From Candidatus Peribacteria bacterium (GTDB taxonomy: Bacteria; Patescibacteriota; Gracilibacteria; UBA1369; UBA12463): a DNA stretch of 64,000 bases. The DNA lies in assembly GCA_943354965.1 (NCBI GenBank), contig CALRDN010000003.1, forward strand, positions 1-64,000, written 5' to 3'. The notes below the pieces were generated by a model. The model had not been told where the DNA came from, made no database searches, and worked only from the letters and a program-made list of their open reading frames with translations. Shown piece after piece: positions 25,001-34,746 of the stretch. Each line of letters starts with the position of its first letter. Position 1 is the stretch's first letter. Made by a program: the position numbers and the translations under genes.

Positions 25001-28000
25001 AAAACGTTTATCTATCCGAATGTTTTTTCTGTATCAACCTATAGCGAGCTAGTGAAGAAACTTGGAGAGAGTGAGAAAAGTTTGACTGAATATGGGGATT
25101 CCAAGAGTAATGGCTTGCTGACGGCAATGTTTTCAGCGGATGAGGCGAAGAAAATTCAATCGCTCTTGGATTGGAGGGGTTTGAGTTTGGATCAGAAACA
25201 TGCACGGATCATGTTGGAATATCTCAATCCATCTGTCGACGGATATATCGATGACTCACCGCTCGGATATGAGGCGATGTATTTTGTCGCTAATGGGAAG
25301 CCGACATCCTATGCTACCGACTTCTCGGGAGAGGGACTTGTCACGGAAGATGACCCTGAATATATGGCTATCATGAGCGGAGATAGCGTCAAGGGTCAGG
25401 GGAGTATCGTGGCCTCGGCGGCAAATGGAGTTTCTATAGATACGAGTGCGAGTGGCGGCGTTCCTGTTACTGCTGCATCCGAATCAGTTTCTGTCAGTAC
25501 AAAATCTGCTGCCGCTTCTGCGTCCTCGCCTGCCGATTTTTCGGATCCCGATGTTGTTGATATCGATAAGTGGTTTCCTGCGATTGAAAAATGGCTCGAT
25601 AATCTGAAAAATTCTTTTAAGCCTTTGGGATTAAGCCTCACGCATGTTGGTGGCTATGACTCTCTCGTGGCTCCTGGAGCCCCTCTGCAAACTCTGAAGA
25701 TATCTCTTCCAAAGATGAATCCCCTGATTGGCGGAGATAGTGTAGTTGTCGACGTTATTGGATTTGATGCCAAGGGTTCACTCGCGACGAATGATCACAC
25801 CTCTCTTGTTCGACTGGATGTTGCAGGATTGGATTCGAGTCCTGAAAGCGCGAAGGTAATTCCCGATGAGAGCGATATGCCGGATGGAGGCATCTATTTG
25901 TCTCAGGGACATGCGAGTTTCCAAATTGTTCCCGGGAAAAAAGCACAGACTATTGTTGTGAGGGCGCGAGCCACTGTGTCGGGAGCGAGCATAGCGAGCG
26001 ACAGTGTAACGCTTCGTATTTCCGAGGCGACTGATGCTGATACGGTTGTGGCGAGCGACGCATTACTAGGTGTTCCGAACTCTGTCACGTTGAACGCCGA
26101 AAATGCGATACTCATCGCTCCCACCGTCCTCCCTGCCCTGCCGCAGACCGTCTCCGTTTCGCTTTCTGATGCTGCAGGCCATCCAGTAGAGGGTCAACTT
26201 GCCTCGTATACTATTACTGTCAGTGGTCCGGTATCTGTTTCCGGAATAAGCGATTCTGATTCTAGCCGTGAAGGATATCAGGTCGAAAGTATGGGTCAGC
26301 CCATAAAAATATCTCTCACGCCAACGGCGCAGTCCGGTCAGGTCGTCATTACGGCGTCGAGCTCGAAAGATGACGGATCTCCGATGAATCGTACGCTTAC
26401 TTTGCCTATCCGTAGCGATCTCCATCTCGCCGTATCGAGCAATGTCTCTCAGCTCAAGGCTGATGATGGAACTTCCGTGGCCGTTGTTACGGCAACCGTT
26501 CGCGATGCGGGCGGAGTTATTATTCCAACCTTCTCCGGACCGGTTCATTTTTCTATTGATGACACGAAACTTGGAATCTTCTCTTCGCAGACACCTACGC
26601 ATTTTTCCAAGGGTCAGGCCGTTGTAACCCTTCAATCAAGTACGCGCAGTGGAAATGTGCATGTAATAGTTGATGGCTCAGGACTTCCTCCTGCCAAGGC
26701 TTCTGTTGAAATTCTCCCATTACAGGCTGCCGGTATTCAGATTGTAAATGGCGCCAAAACGCTTGCTCTTGCGGCTGGATCTAATCTTGTCCTTAACGTA
26801 GTAGATCAGTACGGCAATCTGGCTACGGAGAACTCCCTTCCTCTACAGATTCGCATAACCTCAAAAACGGAAAAATATGGCAATCTTAGATCTGCAAATG
26901 GCACGCTCTCGAAAACCCTCATAGCCTATGCTCAGCGCGGAGCCGGAGCTGTTACCGTTCAGGCAAGTGACGTTTCTGGAGCTATTCATATTGTCGCGTC
27001 CTCACCGGGACTCAGTGGCGCTGCCTATGAAATTACTACCAGTGGCGTGAGTGGTAATGGAGTTATCTCCTCTCTGAATCCAAGTGTTCTCTATGCTTCG
27101 TTTCTCGGCGGACCTTTTGGAAAAGTTTCTGAACAGAATTATCTTGCCGGCACTATGTTGTTTAGCGGGAAGATGGAGGCTGCTGCTGCCCTCTCGACTG
27201 ATGCAAAACCTCTCCATAATCTCATCAGTATTGGAGCTTATGGTGGTGTGACTGTGTTTGATTCTGCGGCTGCGATACGCGTTCTCTCCTCTAGCGAGGG
27301 TGATCCGCTACGGATGTCGCTTACGACGAATGTCGGCAAAGATACCGTAGGTGAACTGATTATCAAGCGTGATGGAAAGGCTTCTGATTATGTCAGTATG
27401 GTGGCTACGGGAACGGATGCTTATTCTTTTGCCCCTACCGGTTCCGCTGGTACTAACGGGGTAATTCGCGACTCTGAAAAAGATCTTCTCCGTATCTTTG
27501 GCAGCGGCGGTGTACAAATTCTCGATCCGAAGATTACCGTGACGTTATCGGCTACGCCTTCCAACAAATTTATCTCACTCGATGTGAGTAGTGACTCAAG
27601 TGTCATCGCTACGATCCGTATTCCCTTTGATGCCGTGAACTCTCTCGCCCTTCTCAACGCTCCTCCTGCGTCATATCAGCAGTTACCAATCGGCGTGTGG
27701 TTAGTGAATCAAATTCACAGTGGAGATTATATTTTTGAGCCGTCCTATAGCGGTTTTTCTTCGGAAGAGCCGATGGGATATAAACTTGTCAGCACACTCT
27801 CTACTGATATCACGGCGAGCGATACTATTGGCTCTTCTTCAACTTCGCTCGAGGATGCTTCCTTTACGAACGGTATTGGTTTTGCCGGAGATAATAAACA
27901 CATGCTCCTTCTGGCCGCCGGAAATACGGTCGGTGAGTCGCACAAATCCTATCCTTCCGAGATTGGAATCGTATTAGGTGATCCTACCGTTCGGCTTCCA

Positions 28001-31000
28001 GGAGCAAACGCGCCGTCGGCGATGGGCTTCTCTATGGATCTGGGAAAAAGTATCGGATCAGTCACGCAGGGCGCAAAAGTTCTTCTCCCTCTTGATGTAA
28101 ATAATGATGGCAAAAAAGATCTCCTCGTGGGCAATGAAGATGGTTCAATTCGTTATTTCCAGTATACGGGAGGCTCGGAGACGTTCCGCGATAGAGGCGA
28201 GCTGCTGCGTGTAAAGCATGGTATCTATGATGCAGGAGTTGCTGATATTGATGGGGATGGAGATGAAGATATCGTCATCGCTACAAAAGAATCCTGTACG
28301 ACGAAAGAGACATGTGTTGATATTTATCGAAATAACAAAGGATCATTTACTCGGGAGAATCTCGGGCTTGCTATCGAGCCGGATCGACGTGTCGCCGTAA
28401 TGCGGCTTGTTGATATGAATGCCGATGGTGTGCCTGATCTTCTCGTATCACTTACTAATGGCGAAATCCGTCTATTCTACAATGATGGCAAGGGTGTTTT
28501 TGAGCATAGCGGTCAGCTCATTGGCTCATTCAATGTCTCTCCTGGACAGAGGGTTCTTCTCTCGGCCGGTACGAGTGTTGCGCTGGCGGCTGGGGGAGCG
28601 AGCGTAGCGAGCGATATAACTTTCGCTTCGGATTCTCATGATAGTTTTGCGGATATATTCGCTCAGCCGGAGGGAAGTGCCAATGCCATGTTGGTTTATT
28701 TTGTCGCTAATGGCTCGTCATCCCTGAAGGGCGGTCATGTGATGTATCGAAAAATTGAGGTACCTGCGGGCATCTCAACATCAGATGCTATGGATAAACT
28801 CAAGGACGATCTTTCCGCGACACTGTCTCCAAAGGGCTCCACTGGAGCCAAATCTGAACTTACCGCTGCCGGTCAGGGTATGAGTCTCCTTATGAATGAA
28901 AATAATAAAGATGCCAATCACGATGGTATCCCTGACTATATCGATGGCTCTTCGGCGGATGACATTATCAACAAAGCCAGTAGCGTTGTCAGCTCCGTGA
29001 AATCAACTATCAAGAAGTTGCGCTGTGGCGAGGGATGTCTACCCCTACCTGTAAACTTTGCTTTTTTAGCACCCGGTCCAATTAATGTTAATGGAAAATC
29101 TGTCGGCGATGATCCTTTTGCCATTCCGGTTTTTGGTGCGGCTGGTGGTTGTTACCCTTGGCCAATTTGGCCACCGTGCCCATATACGAATAAGGCCCAG
29201 ACATTCCGTATCTACGTCTCCCCTACACTCACCGGACAGGTTGGATTTGGCATATGTTGGGGTGGTTCGTTCAAGAATGCGAAGTGTGCCGCCTTTGCTC
29301 CGAATATATCCTTTATTCCAAAAGGCCTCTGCAAGGCCATTTCCCAAAAAATGAATACCGTGCTGAAGAACGCCTCATCGTTTGGATCCGGTGGTGGCAG
29401 TGGATTTACCTCGATGATTGCGGGAGGCGGCAAGAAGTTTCCAAGTACCGATACCTCCAATACCCATACCAATAAAGAACTTCTACAGGGTTATGGTGTT
29501 GAAGCGAATGTCGCCAGCAATATTCGCATACCGGGATTCCCTGCTGCTTTCACGGACTGGATCGATCGACAAATTGAAGAAATTCTCGATAAACTTACCG
29601 ACCTCCCTGATCTCTATCTCATGTATCCGGACCTCGGTTCTGCCGGAAGAGCGGTGATACCTCAGATGTCTTCCGGCAAAATTGCAGGATACTCCACCTT
29701 CCTCGCGTGGCTCAATAGTGTCCCCTTGATTCAGATTGAGCCGAAGCCCGTTCTCCTCATTCTTCCATCTCTCACAAAGGGACAGATTTTGAAACTCGAG
29801 GCGAATCTTGGCTTGTGGCTTAATGATTTGACGCTCGAGATATTCCGCGTGAAGTCCCTCTTTGGCTGCGAAAAACAGACAAAAGATAAACGCTATATCG
29901 ATATCTGCGGATTGATTGATGTAAAAGGAAATATTCTTTTCAAGAAAATTAATGATATTTTCAAAACACTTGATGCCTATAAAGCATTTCCAAAAAAACT
30001 TCTTCAATATCGTAATATTGAGTCTAAATATATTAGTCAGATTATCAACTATCTCACCACTGTCAGCCAGTTCCTCGGTGGATATATCCGCAGACAAGAG
30101 AAACGTCTCGGAGCGTGGGTGGATATGATCAAGTCCGTGAAAAAGGCCCTGGGGCAGTGGCAATACGTCGTAGATATTACACAAAAATACGCTGAGAATT
30201 GTGATAGCTGCAAGACAGAGAGAGGCTCGCTTTTCCCTGTACTCCTCAATGCATTTGTAAATATTCCTCCACCGCCGATTATCGCTTTTCCAAAATGGCC
30301 TGACATTATCATGGACTTCTCTCGTGTTCAGACTGGCGTCAAAATTGTCTGGCCGGATCTCACCTTTGCTCCAAAACAGATTCTTCTCCCAATACTTCCT
30401 TCCATCAAACTCCCCATTGATATCAATCTTCTCGCTGAATTGGGCGGATTAGACAAATTAAGTAGTGTCAATATTTCCAAGATCACTATCGACCTCAGCG
30501 CTACCTTTGATTCTTATATTCCCGTACTACCAGCCCTTCCTGCCGTACCTTCTCTTCCTAATTTACCGGATCTTCCACCACTTCCTGCCTTCAAACTTCC
30601 TGACATCCCTCCTGCCCCTAGAATTCCCGGCTTGGACAAGATCAAAGGCGGAAGTCTGAGTAAATCTCTTGCGAGTATCAAAGATCTCCTCGAGATCGTA
30701 TGTTTAGTAAAAAAAGGATATGTGATTGTGGATGAGGATAGCGTTAAGAGCAATCTCAAGACGATGATTGAGCAGCTCACACAACGATCGTTGACTCCGC
30801 CATTGAGTATTGATCTGGAAAAAACTGTTTCCTATCCACCTATAAAATATGATGCCGTTGAGCAGATTATTCTTCGAGGAAAATTCAAATTTGAGCTGGG
30901 GACTGACGTTATCTACAAGACCTTCAAGAGTTTTGCCGATAGCGTAAATAGTGAAACGACTGATCTCGTGAGGGGTATAAATAGTCTAGGTGCTAAGGGC

Positions 31001-34000
31001 AAGTTGGGCAGTTTTAATTCTGATGAAAGTCAGATCCATCTCGTGGCTGAGCAGGCATCTGTTGATATTTCCAAGCTTCCTCTTGCGAATGGAGACAACA
31101 ATACCGTTAACGCCTCAAGTGTTCTGGGTCATCAATTACAACAATACTTAGCCGATAGAACGATCGAGATGCCCGATCTTTCGAGTGAAATCATCGCCTC
31201 TACTACCCCGCTCAGTAAATATATGGCACAGGCGAGTGCTGGTGATACTATTCCTGATTCTTCTGGATCGAGGATGGTTGCGTTGGCTACAGGAGCAGCT
31301 GAAGAGATAGGAACAGGAGCGAGTGTGGCACCTACTGCCGCTGGTGTGATGAGTGATTATGCCGATAGTGCCGCTCAGCCTGTTGGTATATTCCTTTCGA
31401 ATCCTGCGACGGGCAATGCGGAAAAACTTCTCTCCTATACTCTTGAGACCGGTCGCGATCCGGTCTTAAGTCAGATTGACGTTGATAATGATGGTGATAC
31501 CGATGTTTTCTATAGTTTCGGTGGGGATATTTATTTCAAAGAAAATCAGACAAAACATACTACCGATGCCTACAATGAAGTAGATACCTCGAGCCCGATG
31601 GTGTCTTCATTGGAAGATCTCTCACCGGCCGCAGGAGGAGTGAATGGAGTCTCTTTTGATGACTCACAACGTGATCTCATCACGCTTTCATGGAATGCCT
31701 CGGTTAACAGTATTGGATATGAACTTGATTTGTGGAGTGTAGAAAATGGCTTGCAGAGGCGCCAATACCTATTGCCAGTTGCCAGTGGTCAGATCCCCTA
31801 TAATGCAAGTATTGTGACTGAAGAAATTTCTGATGATAATTCCGTATCGATTTCACTGTCGTTACCATATGGGAATACCTACTTCCAGATCGTTCCGCTT
31901 GGGGCAAAGGGTGCGAAAGGTACGCCATCCTCTGTGCATTTGTTCGCGCCACAAATTTGCGGAGATTCTACGCCTCCTCTTTCCTCGCTTGAGGGTGGAA
32001 TAGGTGGAGAGAGTGCCGGCGGAGTTGCTGGTGGTGCCACGGGAGATGATATCCGTAGCGTCGCCCTAGGCAAAACACTATCTATCAATTTATCTGGCAT
32101 CGTCGATGTGAAGTCGCAGATTGTGAAATATTATGCCGATTCTGACCTCTCAAAGGACTCAAATGGTGATGGTAATCCGGAAAATGATAACGATGTGAGT
32201 TCTACGCTACCATCATTGACGTTTGGTCCTTATTTCAAAAATGGCGATGTGAATGTGAAGGTGTTTGCAGAAAATGCCCATGGCAATGTGAGTGAACAGG
32301 TACTTGGCATTCGTGTCTATGTTCCAAATATTTTTCTCAAACATGCCTCTGCGCAAGACGGCAGTGTCTATGGGTATATCAGTCCCGGCGAGGGTGATGT
32401 TCCTTTCTCTCTTGTTCGCGAAAGAGGAGGTAACGCCGAGATTGTTGGAGATTATCTAACTGACTCCGTAGGAAACTTCTCCGTGAGTGGATTGCAGACT
32501 TCCGGCAAGACCGTTATTCGCAATATAAAGAATGAAATTGTGGCCGAGTACGAAAGCGAGACTGGAAAGTTCCGCATTTTAATGACCGGATATTCGCTAC
32601 GTGCTCACGTTGCCGCTCCCGCTTATCTGGCGACCGTAGAAGTTGTTGATTCAAACGGAACGGTACTGGCTAGCTCATTTGCCGTGCCGGATGCCAATAC
32701 TGATGTTACCAATGATCCTGCCTCGCTCCCCTATACTCCAACCACCGTGGGGGTTATGAAAGGTGTTCATGTCGCCGACCGAAACGAAAGTGATTCCGTC
32801 CTGCTCAAGAGTATTCCTGCGGATGATCCGGCTTATTTCGGTGGAACAGAAATCGTACGTCGAGATACCAATGGCGATACGAGACTGGCCCTTATCGACT
32901 CTAGCGCGCATATACTCATTACTGACGAGCGTGTATCCATTCGACTGAGGGACGTAGCCGATATGCCTTATTCGTTTGAAGTCTTGTTGGACTCCAAGGT
33001 TATTGGAGAGATATTTATCGCTACAAAAATTCCTTCGAAACCTATTATTCTAGATCCGACCGAGTTCTCTATTCCTGCGAGTACATCCGTAGACGCACAG
33101 GTCGCTGCTATTCCTATCGAATCCCTGACTCCTTCGTCAAACTTTTCCGATATTGCCAAGGGGACCGAGCTCTACAGTGCTGTATCTGCACTGCAGGGCG
33201 ATGGTATTATTGAGGGATATCAAGAAAACGGACAACAGGTGTTTAAACCAGATCAGGCGATCTTGCGCGCGGAATACACCAAGATCGTGCTCAAGGCATT
33301 ATGTATTGTTCCGCGCGCCTCAGCCTACCAAGCCCCATCCCCCTTCTCTGATATTACCTTCACTCAGCCAGTATCCTGGTTCTATCCGTTCGTGAAGGAA
33401 TCATTCTTGCTTAATTTGATTACGGGATATACAGGGGAGAAAAACGCCTCAGGCGTTTCCCCATTCAAGCCACTTGCCTATATCTCACGCGCTGAGTCGG
33501 TAAAAATTCTCATAGAAGCACTACGTATGTTGAATGTCATCCGTCTCGACTCTGTAAGTATCGGCTCAAGCGAGGCCTGGTATGCGCCATTTATGAAGGT
33601 TGGCCAAAATCTTACACCCTATACTATTGCACCAACCGCCAGCTCTTCCGCAAAGACGAAGGAGTCTTTTATCATCACTCCTTCCGAGTCACAATCTCCA
33701 AATTATCGCATGACACGAGGTGATTTTGCCATCATGGCTGCTCGAGTTTTCAAAACGTACGACTGCTACAAAGATTCCCGTGACGCCAAATTAAAAAAGC
33801 TCCAGGAAGATATGGCCCTTCAGCAAAAGACAGTGCAGGACGCCGCACAAAAAGCACTAGACGCCAAGCGATCGGCGGCATTTACTCAACTCCAAAAAAC
33901 ACTTTCTCAGAAAACTTCCAAGCTCTCGCCAGGCATCTATGCATTCCTTCCTGTTTGCAACTCCTGCCCATGCGCCTCAGTCATAGATAATACCGGCCAG

Positions 34001-34102
34001 CTCTTACCAGGAGATCGAATTTTTGCAATACTATCTACAAAGGATCATGCAACTATTCTCAAAAAAAGTAATGTTATTATTCTTCCTATCTTACAGCCAT
34101 AA
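22028..34102 (+). CDS. Giant (4,024-aa) secreted multidomain surface protein with SLH anchor
   Basis: I take ATG 22028 as the start because a signal peptide follows at once (VAVVLAAFLAANVVQVPVVFA). A GTG at 21983 is less likely. Domains in order: an alpha/beta N-terminal part (about 45-198), a PDZ-like domain (about 512-603, with LNQGDILLDLDG) and Asp/Asn-rich calcium-loop motifs (about 737-768, DYNGNGKLD). Two bacterial Ig/invasin-like domains follow (about 1468-1668). An FG-GAP/VCBS-type repeat array is at about 2015-2181 (DVNNDGKKDLLVG, DIDGDGDEDIV, DMNADGVPDLL). Then come a Cys-rich segment (about 2332-2440), a Pro-rich linker (about 2828-2871), a lone FG-GAP motif (about 3143), an Fn3-like domain (about 3211-3311), three SLH-like domains (about 3705-3911) and a coiled coil. 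It opens a five-gene run of exported proteins. Its role is probably cell-surface adhesion or a large surface structure (inference). Confidence 0.85.
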   Translation: MPHFSLKHSIVAVVLAAFLAANVVQVPVVFAEAISTYGVDEKGSDFGLMGANVKDAHDLVAIVVSEDVWNDSQKYAGLSGSYDDVDKEKLQNRVKRYAEDVQAALPKTNTIIIPVSGAAESVLKVQQVLEKLYLGGQKVSGNATQLSGVVLVGNVPLPVVTKGSQSFISVLPYTDFVEPSYVFDAGLQKYTRSPSAPAAPKAEIWHGVIHAPVKGLQGMGMLAEYFDKNHLYHSGNKDFSEFGKKILYNDLVAESKNMNRASFPRYQQFLKEMEDIVYSRFSAKWLSALQKQFDGGTGEPITDIPDIQTVQPIQSYHLSYPELFGTLLGSITDFATGSGRWSEDDVESMPSLIAKKDAYMMQTIRETNDAIEAKIDTELEAVQKPLPLYRDTTIEGVVRYQNPGKIGLLKSIASTLSGKITSNDYLIGGGKFVFTNNSVIAGIQYVNGVASGDIVRAQQCSTYAGSSQIVRFIRSLNPLTINVSGATGAAGESDNAKNPGLLPTLGVTTRTLSSSEASKLSQGNILHGAIVEADKELGLPAKFAAVSLNQGDILLDLDGATIDEDHPVPSLLQTKSVGQKVQIGLYRDGKTLSANSVILDANSDSLVAGCYGINFTNEKNVIAGKEKRLCFPLASTYPIADHAGTTPIDSIVGLSDMDRGLSCTSFRGQKQFNTFMDEVRKYLGDSRSDGPSGLTVPNLPTQEPSKILLLEKKLVLGAPQDFSFQQFLDLQGIMNVQDDNGDYSDTNANGKVDQIAWIDYNGNGKLDLWVNPKLTGSSVNVVSLPGEDDLLSVLFSKLPLSLSVEEYRAKFPQFFQGSKYVGPYTGEFVGGDFGVDDPSEIGFGYKPLGTSEAERWGNIQKKYLEVVSPIVYATPRRAPTQQEYRAHLQAMQKNHPGLKLDVLNLLYGGSSCITSGTGCVDELLQIDGLRKSTSDIWMRFSSLKEKDISSVGYHKEPTAATLGAQFKGVLSSALPIDKPRHATFIDKSGSAKTFIYPNVFSVSTYSELVKKLGESEKSLTEYGDSKSNGLLTAMFSADEAKKIQSLLDWRGLSLDQKHARIMLEYLNPSVDGYIDDSPLGYEAMYFVANGKPTSYATDFSGEGLVTEDDPEYMAIMSGDSVKGQGSIVASAANGVSIDTSASGGVPVTAASESVSVSTKSAAASASSPADFSDPDVVDIDKWFPAIEKWLDNLKNSFKPLGLSLTHVGGYDSLVAPGAPLQTLKISLPKMNPLIGGDSVVVDVIGFDAKGSLATNDHTSLVRLDVAGLDSSPESAKVIPDESDMPDGGIYLSQGHASFQIVPGKKAQTIVVRARATVSGASIASDSVTLRISEATDADTVVASDALLGVPNSVTLNAENAILIAPTVLPALPQTVSVSLSDAAGHPVEGQLASYTITVSGPVSVSGISDSDSSREGYQVESMGQPIKISLTPTAQSGQVVITASSSKDDGSPMNRTLTLPIRSDLHLAVSSNVSQLKADDGTSVAVVTATVRDAGGVIIPTFSGPVHFSIDDTKLGIFSSQTPTHFSKGQAVVTLQSSTRSGNVHVIVDGSGLPPAKASVEILPLQAAGIQIVNGAKTLALAAGSNLVLNVVDQYGNLATENSLPLQIRITSKTEKYGNLRSANGTLSKTLIAYAQRGAGAVTVQASDVSGAIHIVASSPGLSGAAYEITTSGVSGNGVISSLNPSVLYASFLGGPFGKVSEQNYLAGTMLFSGKMEAAAALSTDAKPLHNLISIGAYGGVTVFDSAAAIRVLSSSEGDPLRMSLTTNVGKDTVGELIIKRDGKASDYVSMVATGTDAYSFAPTGSAGTNGVIRDSEKDLLRIFGSGGVQILDPKITVTLSATPSNKFISLDVSSDSSVIATIRIPFDAVNSLALLNAPPASYQQLPIGVWLVNQIHSGDYIFEPSYSGFSSEEPMGYKLVSTLSTDITASDTIGSSSTSLEDASFTNGIGFAGDNKHMLLLAAGNTVGESHKSYPSEIGIVLGDPTVRLPGANAPSAMGFSMDLGKSIGSVTQGAKVLLPLDVNNDGKKDLLVGNEDGSIRYFQYTGGSETFRDRGELLRVKHGIYDAGVADIDGDGDEDIVIATKESCTTKETCVDIYRNNKGSFTRENLGLAIEPDRRVAVMRLVDMNADGVPDLLVSLTNGEIRLFYNDGKGVFEHSGQLIGSFNVSPGQRVLLSAGTSVALAAGGASVASDITFASDSHDSFADIFAQPEGSANAMLVYFVANGSSSLKGGHVMYRKIEVPAGISTSDAMDKLKDDLSATLSPKGSTGAKSELTAAGQGMSLLMNENNKDANHDGIPDYIDGSSADDIINKASSVVSSVKSTIKKLRCGEGCLPLPVNFAFLAPGPINVNGKSVGDDPFAIPVFGAAGGCYPWPIWPPCPYTNKAQTFRIYVSPTLTGQVGFGICWGGSFKNAKCAAFAPNISFIPKGLCKAISQKMNTVLKNASSFGSGGGSGFTSMIAGGGKKFPSTDTSNTHTNKELLQGYGVEANVASNIRIPGFPAAFTDWIDRQIEEILDKLTDLPDLYLMYPDLGSAGRAVIPQMSSGKIAGYSTFLAWLNSVPLIQIEPKPVLLILPSLTKGQILKLEANLGLWLNDLTLEIFRVKSLFGCEKQTKDKRYIDICGLIDVKGNILFKKINDIFKTLDAYKAFPKKLLQYRNIESKYISQIINYLTTVSQFLGGYIRRQEKRLGAWVDMIKSVKKALGQWQYVVDITQKYAENCDSCKTERGSLFPVLLNAFVNIPPPPIIAFPKWPDIIMDFSRVQTGVKIVWPDLTFAPKQILLPILPSIKLPIDINLLAELGGLDKLSSVNISKITIDLSATFDSYIPVLPALPAVPSLPNLPDLPPLPAFKLPDIPPAPRIPGLDKIKGGSLSKSLASIKDLLEIVCLVKKGYVIVDEDSVKSNLKTMIEQLTQRSLTPPLSIDLEKTVSYPPIKYDAVEQIILRGKFKFELGTDVIYKTFKSFADSVNSETTDLVRGINSLGAKGKLGSFNSDESQIHLVAEQASVDISKLPLANGDNNTVNASSVLGHQLQQYLADRTIEMPDLSSEIIASTTPLSKYMAQASAGDTIPDSSGSRMVALATGAAEEIGTGASVAPTAAGVMSDYADSAAQPVGIFLSNPATGNAEKLLSYTLETGRDPVLSQIDVDNDGDTDVFYSFGGDIYFKENQTKHTTDAYNEVDTSSPMVSSLEDLSPAAGGVNGVSFDDSQRDLITLSWNASVNSIGYELDLWSVENGLQRRQYLLPVASGQIPYNASIVTEEISDDNSVSISLSLPYGNTYFQIVPLGAKGAKGTPSSVHLFAPQICGDSTPPLSSLEGGIGGESAGGVAGGATGDDIRSVALGKTLSINLSGIVDVKSQIVKYYADSDLSKDSNGDGNPENDNDVSSTLPSLTFGPYFKNGDVNVKVFAENAHGNVSEQVLGIRVYVPNIFLKHASAQDGSVYGYISPGEGDVPFSLVRERGGNAEIVGDYLTDSVGNFSVSGLQTSGKTVIRNIKNEIVAEYESETGKFRILMTGYSLRAHVAAPAYLATVEVVDSNGTVLASSFAVPDANTDVTNDPASLPYTPTTVGVMKGVHVADRNESDSVLLKSIPADDPAYFGGTEIVRRDTNGDTRLALIDSSAHILITDERVSIRLRDVADMPYSFEVLLDSKVIGEIFIATKIPSKPIILDPTEFSIPASTSVDAQVAAIPIESLTPSSNFSDIAKGTELYSAVSALQGDGIIEGYQENGQQVFKPDQAILRAEYTKIVLKALCIVPRASAYQAPSPFSDITFTQPVSWFYPFVKESFLLNLITGYTGEKNASGVSPFKPLAYISRAESVKILIEALRMLNVIRLDSVSIGSSEAWYAPFMKVGQNLTPYTIAPTASSSAKTKESFIITPSESQSPNYRMTRGDFAIMAARVFKTYDCYKDSRDAKLKKLQEDMALQQKTVQDAAQKALDAKRSAAFTQLQKTLSQKTSKLSPGIYAFLPVCNSCPCASVIDNTGQLLPGDRIFAILSTKDHATILKKSNVIILPILQP

Positions 34103-34104
34103 CT

Positions 34105-34728
34105 ATGAGTCAACGCGTTCGTCATTATAGTGCCTATATTTTCGGTTCACTGATCGGTGTCGCCATGTTCGTCGCCGTGTCTACCGGTGTACCGATGATT
34201 TTCGCTCAGGTCAGTCCCGTATCAGCCCCTGACGCAATAGTATCTACACCCATAAGCGCTGCCGACCAGAGCTGTAGAGATGCGATGCCTCCTATCTTTG
34301 CCGCAGAACAAAAGAAATTTGTAGATTTCATGAATAATCATTTCAAAAATGCAGCACCTACTTCCACGCTTCTCCAGACCGGACTCGACCGTCTTCAGAA
34401 CTATCGCAGCACCCTCATCACCGCGCGAAATTCATTTGCACTCACTTCCGTCTACCAATCAGCGGCCAGCGGCGAATCATCACTCTGTGATAATGATGTT
34501 AACGCTCAAATCTTGATTGCCGAGCAGACCTTTCAGTCTTATGTCGAGGAGACCGCCTTTTCCAAAAAATCTACCGCCCTTACGGAAAAATTATCCGGTA
34601 TCAATGGAAAACTGCGCACATTGAATGAGCTTCTCATCCAACTCAATGGCTATTTTGCCTCATTCGATAGCGCTCTCCCGGGCTTCACTCAAAAATGTAT
34701 CAAAAAAGATGGTAGCACGACTCCGTAA
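34105..34728 (+). CDS. Exported helical protein, unknown function
   Basis: This 207-aa protein has an N-terminal signal segment (about 11-35, ending PMIFAQ) and a mature part predicted largely helical, with three Cys (SCRDAM, SLCDND, QKCIKK). It begins 2 bp after the stop of the giant protein, so it is surely co-transcribed and probably translationally coupled. The region SGINGKLRTLNELLIQLNGY is coiled-coil-like. I recognise no family. Its general plan (signal, helical bundle, few Cys) is like that of the next gene, so the two may be paralogues or partners in one extracellular complex with the giant protein. Confidence 0.7.
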   Translation: MSQRVRHYSAYIFGSLIGVAMFVAVSTGVPMIFAQVSPVSAPDAIVSTPISAADQSCRDAMPPIFAAEQKKFVDFMNNHFKNAAPTSTLLQTGLDRLQNYRSTLITARNSFALTSVYQSAASGESSLCDNDVNAQILIAEQTFQSYVEETAFSKKSTALTEKLSGINGKLRTLNELLIQLNGYFASFDSALPGFTQKCIKKDGSTTP

Positions 34729-34746
34729 TTTTACTGATTCTCTCTT

